Below, one piece after another: positions 1-7,334 of a DNA stretch of 64,000 nucleotides. The stretch lies in the NCBI GenBank assembly GCA_964364855.1, contig CAYINU010000002.1, positions 1 to 64,000 on the forward strand, given 5' to 3'. Below the pieces are notes generated by a model. That model searched no databases, was not told the DNA's origin, and was given only the letters and a program-made list of their open reading frames with translations. The translations under genes and the position numbers were made by a program. Each line of letters begins with the position of its first letter. Positions within the stretch are counted from its first letter, which is position 1. This stretch comes from CAYINU01 sp964364855 (lineage in GTDB: Bacteria > Margulisbacteria > Marinamargulisbacteria > CAYINU01).

Positions 1-32
1 CCAGCGCCCGTCGATACCGCCACGTTTTCATC

Positions 33-93
33 TTGTATTACGCCTCGCTACCACTCGCGGTCGCCGCCGTGCGGCTCCTTTTATCCACAGGAT
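33..93. repeat. Degenerate dispersed intergenic repeat, copy A
   Basis: This non-coding stretch resembles two other intergenic stretches in the window (2689-2755 and 33791-33845). Shared pieces are a TTGTAT-like start, a CGCGGTCG...CGC.GTG core followed by CTCC, and an ACAGGA end shared with the third copy. The copies are diverged, with length differences on the left side, so the borders are approximate. I see no gene in 1-200; this repeat is the only structure I recognise there. Confidence 0.4.
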
Positions 94-200
94 TCCGATA
101 TGCATTTTTACATCTCTAGAAACGTTAGAATTTCAATTACTTTATCGGTTGGTAACGGGTGTGTAAAGCGTTTCTTTTGCCTCACACTCTGGCCAAAGAA

Positions 201-1045
201 TCACCCGTTTATCGGAAAATCCGGTATCGGCACAAACGTCCCAATTGTCATCTGACTCTCTTCGCCGTTGTTGATGATCGAGACTTTTCCGGTGCGGATC
301 GACTGCTCTCCCAGCGGATAGTCGTCACGGAACAGGATGACAATATAGTTCGACGGCGTCCGGCGGCCTTGGGTGTCTACTACGTAGACCAAACACCTAA
401 AGTCTGATCCTCGGAGAGGATCAGCCGCCTGGCATTAAATGCACGGGCAAAGGGGTCTCGGGCCTGGTAATATCCCATCGTATCTTCCGTAATATCCCAC
501 ACCTCATACTGTCCAAATTCCGACGCCGGTAACGTGCTCTGCGTCCATGTCAGCACAATATTCGTGGTTCGCCCCTCCGGACTCAGAGTCTCCACACGCG
601 CCACACTCAAATCCACCGGTCTCGGATAGTCGTCCGGCAACGGCACTGATAACCCTGCGATTTGTGAAAAATGATTTCGTGTCGACGTGATTTCGCTGAT
701 GACCGACATCGAATACGTCGTATTCACATCCAGCACAATATTCACCGAGGTCTGTCGGGCCGTCATCGGGTCAACGATAAAGCCCCCACCGTACCGCGCC
801 CCAATTGCAATTTCCGTATACGGCCCCACATTCCCGGACGGCCCCCATTCCAGGTGGTACCGGTTCACCGTCCCATCCACCGTCGTGATCGTCAGGGTCA
901 GGTCGTAGGTCGGGGTGGTGGACCCGCCGCCTCCGGACGATGTCGTGGGCGCACGGCCGCAGCCGGGGAGTAGGGGCATCATGCCTACCACCAGTACGAA
1001 CACGGCCAGTACTACGCTACCGGCCAAGCGTGGCCCTATTTCCAC
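201..1045 (-). pseudogene. Secreted lipoprotein with a fibronectin-III-like region, broken by a -1 frameshift
   Basis: The 5' part encodes a lipoprotein: a hydrophobic signal segment, the lipobox LLPGC, then a Gly/Ser/Thr-rich linker and beta-strand-rich sequence of fibronectin-III or adhesin style. Its frame stops at 380 just after SEDQTLGVWST. The -1 frame continues as VYVVDTQGRRTPSNYIVILF down to 201, which reads as the missing last strands of the same fold. One extra T in the TTT run at 391-393 (AAA on the plus strand) would join both parts into one protein of about 280 residues. I chose the GTG at 1045, four bases after the stop of the upstream ATPase gene. A TTG at 1096 would also be open but would overlap that gene by 47 bases. 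The break could be a real mutation or a sequencing error. The function is unknown. Confidence 0.6.
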
Positions 1046-1049
1046 GGGG

Positions 1050-2624
1050 TTAAAGTGACTCCACCCAACGCCCAATATTGCGTTCCTGAGGATCAAAACT
1101 CACCCCAAACAGTCGGATGACCTTATTCTTCCCTTGGTACTTTTGCCCATACCCTTTGTCTAGGATTTGCTGCAGCGCCTCTTCCGCAGTGCCTTGTAAC
1201 TTAAACTCAAATATAAATATTTCCTTCTCTGTCTCCACCACCGCATCAATCCGGCCTTTGTTGGTGGTCACCTCAGCCCGAATGCGCAGGCCGATCAGTG
1301 TGAAGATCAGGTAGAAAATGGTTTGATAATATTTCTCGTTTTTCAGTTGAATCGTATAGGGTATTTTGGCGAAAAATACCTTTAATGTGTCGAAAAAGGT
1401 TTCAAGATCAGCTGCCTTTAAACTACGTTCCAAACGGGCCAGGTGGCTTTGGGAAACCGAGGGGGTGTTTTCAGAAAACCCGCTCAACAGGGCATCTGAA
1501 AAAGCAGCTGCTACTTCGCGGTTCGGATAGTGCAAGCGATACCGACCGGTTTCCCGGTCATAATCGCGAATCGTTAAATAACCCGTTTGAAATAGCAACG
1601 CCATCGGATCCAAATTTTCAATGTCATAGGTCGAAAACGCACTTTCGTCGACCTCCAATTCACTCACGTGGGCCATGTCAAACCCGGTTTGTTTGAGCAG
1701 TTCAACCAAAAACGTCGGCGTCCCCGTTTCGAACCAGTGAGCCTTGAAATCTTGCTGTTTTAACAACAACAATGTCGAAAACGGGTTATACACCTTCGTG
1801 TCAGCCTTTGAAAACCGATAGCCGTTATACCAGTGTTTGATCTTCTCAAGGGTTTCAGGCAGTGTCAGTTGCTCGGCCTCGGCCAAAGCGTCACTATGGG
1901 CTTTAAAATTAAATTCAAGCTCTTCTTGCGTATACCCCAACATGCCGGCATAAGCCGTTTGCATAGTCAGGTCTTCTAAATTGTTCAGACCCGAAAACAC
2001 CGATACTTTCGAAAATTTGCTCACCCCGGTTAACAGCACAAAGCGCATATGTGCATCCATGGCTTTAATCACCGAATAAAACTGTCGCAAAATATCTCGG
2101 TTGATGGCTGCGTGTTCGGAGCGAGTGATATGGTCAATGATGGGCTTGTCATATTCGTCAACCAAAATCACAACTCGTCCGCTGCGATGTGTCGCAAGTG
2201 TTCGAATCAGGCGTTCAAAATAAATACCGGCATTGGGGTCTGGCTCAACTGCGATCGCATGTATTTCACCTACAACCCGAATCTGCTCACATAGTTGCCG
2301 ATTCAGTTCATCGCCTACTGCGCCACCTACTTTAGACATATCAATGCGAATCACAGGAAACTGTTCAAACGCATAATCGGTGTTTTGGGTGATCCACAAT
2401 CCTTCAAATAAAGAACGTTTGCCTAAAAAGAGGGCTTCCAATGTTGAAATCGTGAGGGACTTTCCAAATCGACGCGGGCGAGATAAGAAAAACTTGGGAC
2501 TGCCGGCATCAGGCCGGATGCCAGCCTTTACCAACTCATATAGATATCTCGTCTTGTCCACATAGACATACTCGCCTTTAACAATCCCTTCAAACGTTTG
2601 TATACCGATTGGTAAATTTCTCAT
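1050..2624 (-). CDS. AAA-ATPase-like protein with C-terminal PD-(D/E)XK nuclease-type domain
   Basis: A 524-residue protein of the common bacterial AAA-ATPase_like plus PDDEXK_9 architecture. The N-terminus (MRNLPIGIQTFEGIVKGEYV...DKT) and the segment FFLSRPRRFGKSLTISTLEA are the hallmark start and Walker-A-like motif of the family. The acidic ILVDEYDKPI is the Walker B. The last about 100 residues hold GRIDAVVETEKEIFIFEFK, which fits the D...ExK core of the nuclease-like fold. These proteins occur in many copies in some genomes and their role is not established; links to mobile elements or defence are speculation. The frameshifted lipoprotein follows directly downstream. The gene is intact and its length is normal for the family. 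Confidence 0.85.
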   Translation of the reverse strand: MRNLPIGIQTFEGIVKGEYVYVDKTRYLYELVKAGIRPDAGSPKFFLSRPRRFGKSLTISTLEALFLGKRSLFEGLWITQNTDYAFEQFPVIRIDMSKVGGAVGDELNRQLCEQIRVVGEIHAIAVEPDPNAGIYFERLIRTLATHRSGRVVILVDEYDKPIIDHITRSEHAAINRDILRQFYSVIKAMDAHMRFVLLTGVSKFSKVSVFSGLNNLEDLTMQTAYAGMLGYTQEELEFNFKAHSDALAEAEQLTLPETLEKIKHWYNGYRFSKADTKVYNPFSTLLLLKQQDFKAHWFETGTPTFLVELLKQTGFDMAHVSELEVDESAFSTYDIENLDPMALLFQTGYLTIRDYDRETGRYRLHYPNREVAAAFSDALLSGFSENTPSVSQSHLARLERSLKAADLETFFDTLKVFFAKIPYTIQLKNEKYYQTIFYLIFTLIGLRIRAEVTTNKGRIDAVVETEKEIFIFEFKLQGTAEEALQQILDKGYGQKYQGKNKVIRLFGVSFDPQERNIGRWVESL

Positions 2625-2688
2625 TCGCTTACTTTATCATCTCATTACCATCCCCGTCCAAATTCATAGCATCACGAACGTACACTTC

Positions 2689-2755
2689 TTTGTACGCTTT
2701 TCTCGCCTACGCTAACGCTCCGTGGTCGCTGCCGTGCAGCTCCAAGTTGCGTCCA
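2689..2755. repeat. Degenerate dispersed intergenic repeat, copy B
   Basis: This is a second copy of the repeat at 33-93. The core CGTGGTCGCTGCCGTGCAG differs at three positions from the matching stretch of copy A. The following CTCCAAGTTGCGT matches CTCCAATTGCAT in copy C. It lies upstream of the AAA-ATPase gene and next to the hairpin field. A small hairpin (CGTAC ... GTACG, about 2679-2695) lies at its left edge. Confidence 0.4.
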
Positions 2756-2766
2756 TATCTCCGAGC

Positions 2767-3036
2767 GAAGCGAGGCAAGGCCCAAGGGGCCGGAGAGGGG
2801 GTGAGGAGCGTACCCGCGACGGAACCGCAGGCCTGAGGTGACTAAATGTCACGTCAGGACAAGGCTGCCCGCCTGGCTCGAAGAGCCAAGAAGGGGCTCA
2901 CTCGAATTTACTTCGAGTGAGGGGGCGACGCGAGCCCCTTATTCCCGAGAGAAGCGAGGCAAGGCCCAAGGGGCCGGAGAGGGGGAGGCTCACTCGAATT
3001 TACTTCGAGTGAGGGGGCGACGCGAGCCCCTTATTA
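2767..3036. repeat. Hairpin-rich interleaved repeat field downstream of tRNA-Tyr
   Basis: Two sequence units each occur twice. Unit A (35 bp, identical) is at 2767-2801 and 2951-2985. Unit B (about 50 bp) is at about 2893-2943 and 2986-3035. Each B unit contains two stem-loops: CTCACTCGAA/TTCGAGTGAG with a 5-nt loop (2897-2921 and 2989-3013), and GGGGC/GCCCC (2922-2938 and 3014-3030). Two more stem-loops lie between the A copies: 2832-2858, an 11-bp stem with one mismatch and loop TAAAT, and 2874-2888 (TGGCTC GAA GAGCCA). With the leading repeat this fills the gene-free stretch 2625-3043. No coding potential is convincing here. Some stems may terminate the tRNA-Tyr transcript, but none carries a clean T-run. 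Confidence 0.75.
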
Positions 3037-3043
3037 AGGTATT

Positions 3044-3127
3044 TGGAGGGAGACGGATTCGAACCATCGAAGGGCGAAGCCCGACAGATTTACAGTCTGT
3101 TGCATTTGACCGCTCTGCAATCCCTCC
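3044..3127 (-). tRNA. tRNA-Tyr (GTA)
   Basis: On the minus strand the acceptor GGAGGGA (3121-3127) pairs with TCCCTCC next to the discriminator A at 3044. The anticodon arm is ACAGA-CTGTAAA-TCTGT, giving anticodon GTA. A long variable arm with a GGGC TTC GCCC hairpin marks the class II structure expected of bacterial tRNA-Tyr, and GGTTCGAATCC forms the T arm. Length is 84 nt without CCA. CCA is not encoded (AAT follows), unlike the tRNA-Trp in this window. Confidence 0.97.
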
Positions 3128-3144
3128 ACAGCGCAGACCTACTG

Positions 3145-3188
3145 AGGATAGGGCGGACGGATTCAGGTTGTCAATTCGCCGTCCGCCC
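3145..3188 (-). promoter_or_regulatory. tRNA-Tyr promoter inside a perfect inverted repeat
   Basis: Minus-strand -35 TTGACA (3169-3174) and -10 TATCCT (3145-3150) are 18 bp apart, and the tRNA begins 17 bases further. A perfect 10-bp inverted repeat GGGCGGACGG (3151-3160) / CCGTCCGCCC (3179-3188) brackets the -35. One arm fills most of the spacer and the other lies upstream. The same stem-loop could form in the 3' end of the transcript of the outer-membrane gene that stops at 3208, although no T-run follows. It may therefore be a terminator, an operator or both. Confidence 0.65.
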
Positions 3189-3207
3189 ATTTCCTGCGAG
3201 ATGCAAT

Positions 3208-4038
3208 TTAGAGCAATGTCGTGATCCAAACCCCGATGTTATTGTTTTCACGGCGTGCCGTCGTGACCGGCCATTCCCCCGTTACAGACACGCGCCATTG
3301 GGGACTCAGTGCCCAGTCCACGCGTGAACCCGCCGACAGCCCTTGCTCGCTGGCGGTGACCAACGAGTAGTAGCCACTCACATAAGGAGTAACCGTCAAC
3401 AAGTCCAGTTGCCATCCCCATCCCACTTGTCCCACGAACTCCCGATCGGTATGAGGGAAGACCTCTACCTCATGAACGTCATTGTTTGCAGGACGAAGAT
3501 GGGGGCCATGGGAGGCAATTTCAAAAATCCCATGACCCGTCGTCCCGGTGTCACCCAGCACAAAACGGGCGCCGCCCTTTGCAAAAACAAAGCCAAAGCC
3601 CATGGGAGACCCCCATTGGGTATAGGGCATGATCTCGATATGGCCGCTCGATAGCCCGGTGTTGGTCTGTGCGCTGGGGAGTTGAATTTGCGTTCCCACC
3701 ATCAGGGTATCTGATAACCAAAGCGGCATTTCGGCAAACAGAACCACATTACCCAGACCTTGAGCGGACTGTGCCGTGGAAGTCATCGACAGGGCGGTTA
3801 CAAACGCGCCCAGCGCCCATCCTTGGGCGGCTTGCCATCGCATCTGAGGCGTCCACGCCACGTAACTTCCCGTGAAGCTACCCCGCTGAAAACTAGCGGT
3901 TTTAACGGACTGGATTGTCGTCCAGCCACTTGGAAGGGTCCTCTCATAGGTACAGTTGGCCAAGTCACAGGCATACGTAACAGAAGACAAAGCACACCAG
4001 CCAGCCAGAAAAAGACCCATTTTTAATCTAAAATCCAT
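3208..4038 (-). CDS. Secreted outer-membrane-type beta-barrel protein, function unknown
   Basis: A 276-residue protein that I do not assign to a named family. It opens with a signal peptide (MDFRLKMGLFLAGWCALSSVTYA, cleavage likely before CDLANC). The rest has alternating polar/aromatic stretches (GSYVAWTPQMRWQ, WSPMGFGF-like turns, GWGWQLDLLTVTPYVSGYYSL, QWRVSVTGEWPVT), as in outer-membrane barrels. A good ribosome site (AAAAGGA, 6 bases before ATG) supports the start. It lies 48 bp downstream of the Cys/His-rich gene on the same strand, so the two probably share a transcript diverging from the metal regulator gene. A role in metal or small-molecule transport is only suggested by position. 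Confidence 0.6.
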   Translation of the reverse strand: MDFRLKMGLFLAGWCALSSVTYACDLANCTYERTLPSGWTTIQSVKTASFQRGSFTGSYVAWTPQMRWQAAQGWALGAFVTALSMTSTAQSAQGLGNVVLFAEMPLWLSDTLMVGTQIQLPSAQTNTGLSSGHIEIMPYTQWGSPMGFGFVFAKGGARFVLGDTGTTGHGIFEIASHGPHLRPANNDVHEVEVFPHTDREFVGQVGWGWQLDLLTVTPYVSGYYSLVTASEQGLSAGSRVDWALSPQWRVSVTGEWPVTTARRENNNIGVWITTLL

Positions 4039-4086
4039 ACTAGATCCTTTTTATTGGTATTGAATTAAAAAAAGAAAAGTGGAAAA

Positions 4087-4500
4087 TCAGGCTGCGGTTT
4101 GGGGCGGTGGTGTCGGACAGCAAGGTACGAAGGGGGTAGATAGGGGACTCAAGACGAGTACCCATCGGAACCTACCCGAACTGGAATTTAGTGACAGCGA
4201 GGCGGGCGCAACTAGCCAATGAATGATGCCAAAGGATACCCCCGTATCGGGGGTGGCGCAGCTCAGTCCCTTGATGATGGTCTGACTACCATCCGAATGG
4301 GAATGCGTATGGCAGCCGGTGGCGGTCTCACCGCAATGACAGACGGTCGCACAGCATGACATACCACAAGCGGATCCTCTTCCCGCCGGCGTGGCATACG
4401 TCGAGGGAATGAGATTTAGATAGAGATGGCCCACCAGTAATAGCGGAAGCAGCCCCCATCCTCTTCGAATACAACGCTTAAAAACGGACGTGTTCAACAC
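4087..4500 (-). CDS. Cys/His-rich secreted protein, putative metal binder
   Basis: A 137-residue protein starting at GTG, with an Arg-rich N-terminus and a hydrophobic segment that looks like a signal peptide ending near STYATPA. Directly after comes a dense cluster, CGMSCCATVCHCGETATGCH, then HSHSDG and one further Cys: seven Cys and three His within about 30 residues. The C-terminal part is hydrophobic and ends with paired Cys and a Pro-rich tail (PCCPTPPP). I do not recognise a named family. The cluster suggests soft-metal binding (inference). It is transcribed away from the DtxR-type regulator gene, whose start is only 54 bp away, so a shared operator region is possible. Confidence 0.55.
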   Translation of the reverse strand: MLNTSVFKRCIRRGWGLLPLLLVGHLYLNLIPSTYATPAGRGSACGMSCCATVCHCGETATGCHTHSHSDGSQTIIKGLSCATPDTGVSFGIIHWLVAPASLSLNSSSGRFRWVLVLSPLSTPFVPCCPTPPPQTAA

Positions 4501-4554
4501 AATCCATCAGTTAACACTATCGAAAAAGAAAGTTCAAATTTACAATGAAGTCCC

Positions 4555-5223
4555 ATGGCGTTAAAACAATCCGCGCAAGATTACCTCAAGGCCATCTTCT
4601 CCCTGGGTAAGGGAAAGAGGGACCAATTGATCAAAGTCAGTGACATCTCCCGCAAGCTGGATGTGTCGCCGGCTGCCGTGACGGAAATGATCAAAAAGCT
4701 GGAAACCCAACGCTATGTCAAAAACAGTCCCTATAAAGGCGTGGAACTGACGACAGAAGGGTTCGCGGTGGGTCGCAATATGACCCGTCATCACCGCCTG
4801 TGGGAACTGTTTTTATTTCAGGAACTGGGTGTGCCTTGGGACCGTGTGCACGAAGAGGCCGAACGGCTCGAACACGCCTGTTCGGATTACTTGTTGGACC
4901 GTATCGAGGAAAAGCTGGGATTTCCCCAATTTGATCCCCATGGCAATCCCATACCGGATCGAAAAGGACACATTCCTGAAATTGTCAATGAGAGACCCCT
5001 TTCTGCCTGTAAGCCGGGAGATCGGGTGGAAGTGGTACGTGTGATTGATCTTGATGGTGGTTTTTTGATTCACCTCGAGGCGATGGGTATCCATTTGCGC
5101 GCGCAACTCACTGTGGATGCGGTTTTGGATTTTGATCACACCGTCATGTGCCGCAGCGAAGGTCGTACCTTGCCCTTAAGCCAACGGGCGGCTGAGCATA
5201 TTTTCGTAAAACCCCTCTCTTGA
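4555..5223 (+). CDS. mntR: DtxR/MntR-family metal-dependent transcriptional regulator
   Basis: A 222-residue protein with the full DtxR layout: N-terminal winged helix (residues about 5-70, VSDISRKLDVSPAAVTEMIKKL is the recognition region), a dimerisation/metal domain (about 75-140) and a C-terminal SH3-like FeoA domain (about 145-220). The first metal ligand position is Asp (QDYLKAI) rather than the Met of DtxR. Later ligands appear in RHHRLWELF and AERLEHACS. Asp at that position is typical of manganese-type MntR/TroR regulators, but the Glu that follows in B. subtilis MntR is Lys here. It precedes the porin and TroABCD genes and probably represses them when metal is plentiful. Confidence 0.9.
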   Translation: MALKQSAQDYLKAIFSLGKGKRDQLIKVSDISRKLDVSPAAVTEMIKKLETQRYVKNSPYKGVELTTEGFAVGRNMTRHHRLWELFLFQELGVPWDRVHEEAERLEHACSDYLLDRIEEKLGFPQFDPHGNPIPDRKGHIPEIVNERPLSACKPGDRVEVVRVIDLDGGFLIHLEAMGIHLRAQLTVDAVLDFDHTVMCRSEGRTLPLSQRAAEHIFVKPLS

Positions 5224-5269
5224 ATTTTTAGGAGGACCTCCTTATTATATAGGCCGATTAAATATTTAT

Positions 5270-5285
5270 TTTAGGCTTACTTAAA
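5270..5285. promoter_or_regulatory. Candidate metal-regulator operator upstream of the porin-tro operon
   Basis: TTTAGGCTTACTTAAA is an imperfect palindrome (TTTA.G....C.TAAA) in the AT-rich 63-bp gap between the regulator and the porin gene. Its shape recalls DtxR-type boxes. A second small palindrome, AGGAGG-A-CCTCCT, lies at 5230-5242. I cannot fix a promoter with confidence in this gap. The assignment rests on position and symmetry only. Confidence 0.3.
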
Positions 5286-5298
5286 CTTGGGGGGTTTT

Positions 5299-6387
5299 AT
5301 GGTTATAAGACGGTGGTGTGTTATAACGGCTATGGTGATTGCGATTGGGGCTACCGCTCATGCGGTGGATCTCGACTTCCTGCAAGTTCGGGGGACGTTT
5401 ATGGGCATGACAAATGTGCTTTCGCAGGGGTCTGCTCGCCGCGGTGGTTTTGACTATGCGTTGAATCTGGATCTGGGGTATGACCTCACAACAGAATGGG
5501 CTTTTTACGCGCAGTTTCAGACAGGTCCTGGCGGTGGCGTGCTGGGATTCGCAGGTCCGAATACGGTCATTACGGATGTAGGACTCACGTTTCAGGTCCC
5601 GGACCTAGCCCTGACTTTGGGGTCTTTTGATACGCCCTTTGGCCTAGGTACCGAGTTGCTCTCCAACAATGGGGATGGGTTTGCCAACCCGGTCATGGTC
5701 AATTCCCTGATGTATGGCGCATTGGGTGGGCCTGTTGGCACACTCAATACCCTGGGCGTAAAGGTGGATTGGAAACAATGGGGGATCGACTGGACGGGGT
5801 GTGTCAATAACGGCACCGGCGAAACAGCCGCCTCTGGAGATGACCATCTGGGATGGTTGGTAGGCGGCGCCATGCCGGTGGCAGATACGGGTTGGACGGT
5901 AGCCGGGTCTTATATGTCTTCGGACGACCGGGCCGATGCCGGCATCGGCGGTAGCACCAGTTTCGCTGCGGATTTTTCGGGGTGGCTTGCTGACGCCAGT
6001 TATCAAAGCAGCGCGTTTGTCATCCTGGGCAATGTTGGGTCTTTGCGCTACGACGATCACAACAGCGGTACAGCAGATGATGTCAGCGTTGGTATGGCGC
6101 AGGGTACGTGGTTTGTAACCCCATGGTTTTTTACCGCCGCTCAGTGGTCTTTCTGGCGGCCCACCGATGCCGATGCCAATGGGTCTCACGCGTTGCTACC
6201 CAACCCGGGCTATGGCGGTTTTGATGGCCTGGCCATCGCGACCGATCAGCGGGTAGAGCGGTACCAGATCGGAATTGGGTATTTGCCGGCTCCGGTGGTG
6301 CTGATGAAAGCGGTTATCTTAAAAGATGATTATCAAACAGCTTCGGATGTTTGGGCCGTGCTGGGATCTCTGAATCTGTCCTTTTAG
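5299..6387 (+). CDS. Outer-membrane porin-like beta-barrel protein
   Basis: A 362-residue protein with a signal peptide (MVIRRWCVITAMVIAIGATAHA) and alternating amphipathic strands throughout. It ends in LGSLNLSF, whose terminal Phe is the classical outer-membrane insertion signal. It contains no ABC or enzyme motifs. I chose ATG 5299 because GGGGGG lies just upstream; an in-frame TTG at 5287 overlaps that site. It is the first gene after the metal regulator, and its stop is 11 bp from the substrate-binding lipoprotein gene. It may be the outer-membrane entry pore for the metal taken up by TroABCD. That coupling is inferred from operon position. Confidence 0.75.
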   Translation: MVIRRWCVITAMVIAIGATAHAVDLDFLQVRGTFMGMTNVLSQGSARRGGFDYALNLDLGYDLTTEWAFYAQFQTGPGGGVLGFAGPNTVITDVGLTFQVPDLALTLGSFDTPFGLGTELLSNNGDGFANPVMVNSLMYGALGGPVGTLNTLGVKVDWKQWGIDWTGCVNNGTGETAASGDDHLGWLVGGAMPVADTGWTVAGSYMSSDDRADAGIGGSTSFAADFSGWLADASYQSSAFVILGNVGSLRYDDHNSGTADDVSVGMAQGTWFVTPWFFTAAQWSFWRPTDADANGSHALLPNPGYGGFDGLAIATDQRVERYQIGIGYLPAPVVLMKAVILKDDYQTASDVWAVLGSLNLSF

Positions 6388-6398
6388 GAGTTTTTTTG

Positions 6399-7334
6399 AT
6401 GAAACACATGCGTTTTTTAACATTGGGAATTTTGTTTGCGGTGGCATTGACCGGCTGTGCACAGCCCCACTCCGGTAAGCTGCGTGTGGTCAGTACAACA
6501 GGTATGATTAACGACATTGTCCAAAATATTGGTGGTACCCATGTAGAGTCTAAAGCACTGATGGGTCCGGGTGTGGATCCCCATCTTTACAAGGCCAGCG
6601 AAGGGGACGTGCAGGCGTTGGGAGAAGCGCAGGTGATTTTTTATAACGGGCTTCACTTGGAGGCCCGTATGGGAGAGGTCCTGGAAGGAATGTCTAAGCG
6701 AAAAAAAGTGGTTCCGGTCAGCCAAACAATTCCTTCTGCTGACCTTATCTCGCCGCAAAACTACCAGGGTCTTCATGATCCCCATATTTGGTTTGATGTC
6801 AGCCTTTGGAGCAAGGCAGCCGAGGTGGTCCGAGACACGTTGATCCACATGGACCCCGCGCACAAGGCAGACTACGAAATGCGGGCAAAAACCTATATTG
6901 CGTCCTTGCAAAAATTAGATGGGGACGTGAAGGTCGCCGTCCAGTCCTTGCCGCCGGAGCGCCGTATTTTGGTCACGGCTCATGACGCGTTTGGTTACTT
7001 TGGCCGACGATATGGAATGAATGTGGTTGGTCTTCAGGGCGTCAGTACCGCTTCCGAGGCCGGCGTGCAGGATGTCCAGCGGTTGGCCCATTTAATATCC
7101 GAGCGTAAAATCCCGGCTATTTTTGTTGAATCATCCATCCCCGAGCGCCATATCCAGGCAGTCCAAGCGGCAACTCGGGCTCGTGGCTGGAATGTGAAGA
7201 TCGGTGGGCAATTGTTCACCGACGCCATGGGTACGCCGGGGACTCCGGAAGGCACCTACGTGGGCATGGTGGGTCATAACGTGCGTACCATGGTTTCGGC
7301 CTTGGCACCGTCCAAAATGCCAGGAAAACCATGA
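6399..7334 (+). CDS. troA: Metal ABC transporter substrate-binding lipoprotein (TroA/ZnuA family)
   Basis: A 311-residue cluster 9 solute-binding protein. A lipoprotein signal ends in LTGC (Cys20). The metal ligands expected for the family are visible: His62 in DPHLYK, His129 in DPHIWFD, His195 in TAHDAFGYF and Asp275 in LFTDAMG. The His-His-His-Asp set and the phrases GLQGVSTASEAGVQD and VESSIPERHI match TroA of Treponema more closely than the Glu-containing PsaA/MntC set, so Zn, Mn or Fe are all possible substrates. I chose ATG 6399, preceded by TAGGAG. The next gene overlaps by 4 bp (ATGA). Confidence 0.9.
   Translation: MKHMRFLTLGILFAVALTGCAQPHSGKLRVVSTTGMINDIVQNIGGTHVESKALMGPGVDPHLYKASEGDVQALGEAQVIFYNGLHLEARMGEVLEGMSKRKKVVPVSQTIPSADLISPQNYQGLHDPHIWFDVSLWSKAAEVVRDTLIHMDPAHKADYEMRAKTYIASLQKLDGDVKVAVQSLPPERRILVTAHDAFGYFGRRYGMNVVGLQGVSTASEAGVQDVQRLAHLISERKIPAIFVESSIPERHIQAVQAATRARGWNVKIGGQLFTDAMGTPGTPEGTYVGMVGHNVRTMVSALAPSKMPGKP

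Noticed and set aside
2767..3036. Possible CRISPR array from the repeated hairpins
   Set aside because: There are only two copies of each unit, the units differ in length from spacers, spacing is irregular and no cas gene is nearby.
2838..3224. Open frames through the repeat field and tRNA-Tyr on both strands
   Set aside because: They cross the tRNA gene and tandem repeats and have no family match; they are chance frames in GC-rich DNA.
5644..6189. A 181-codon open frame on the minus strand
   Set aside because: It is antisense to the porin gene, which has a signal peptide and a terminal Phe. The antisense protein is Arg/Pro-rich shadow sequence.
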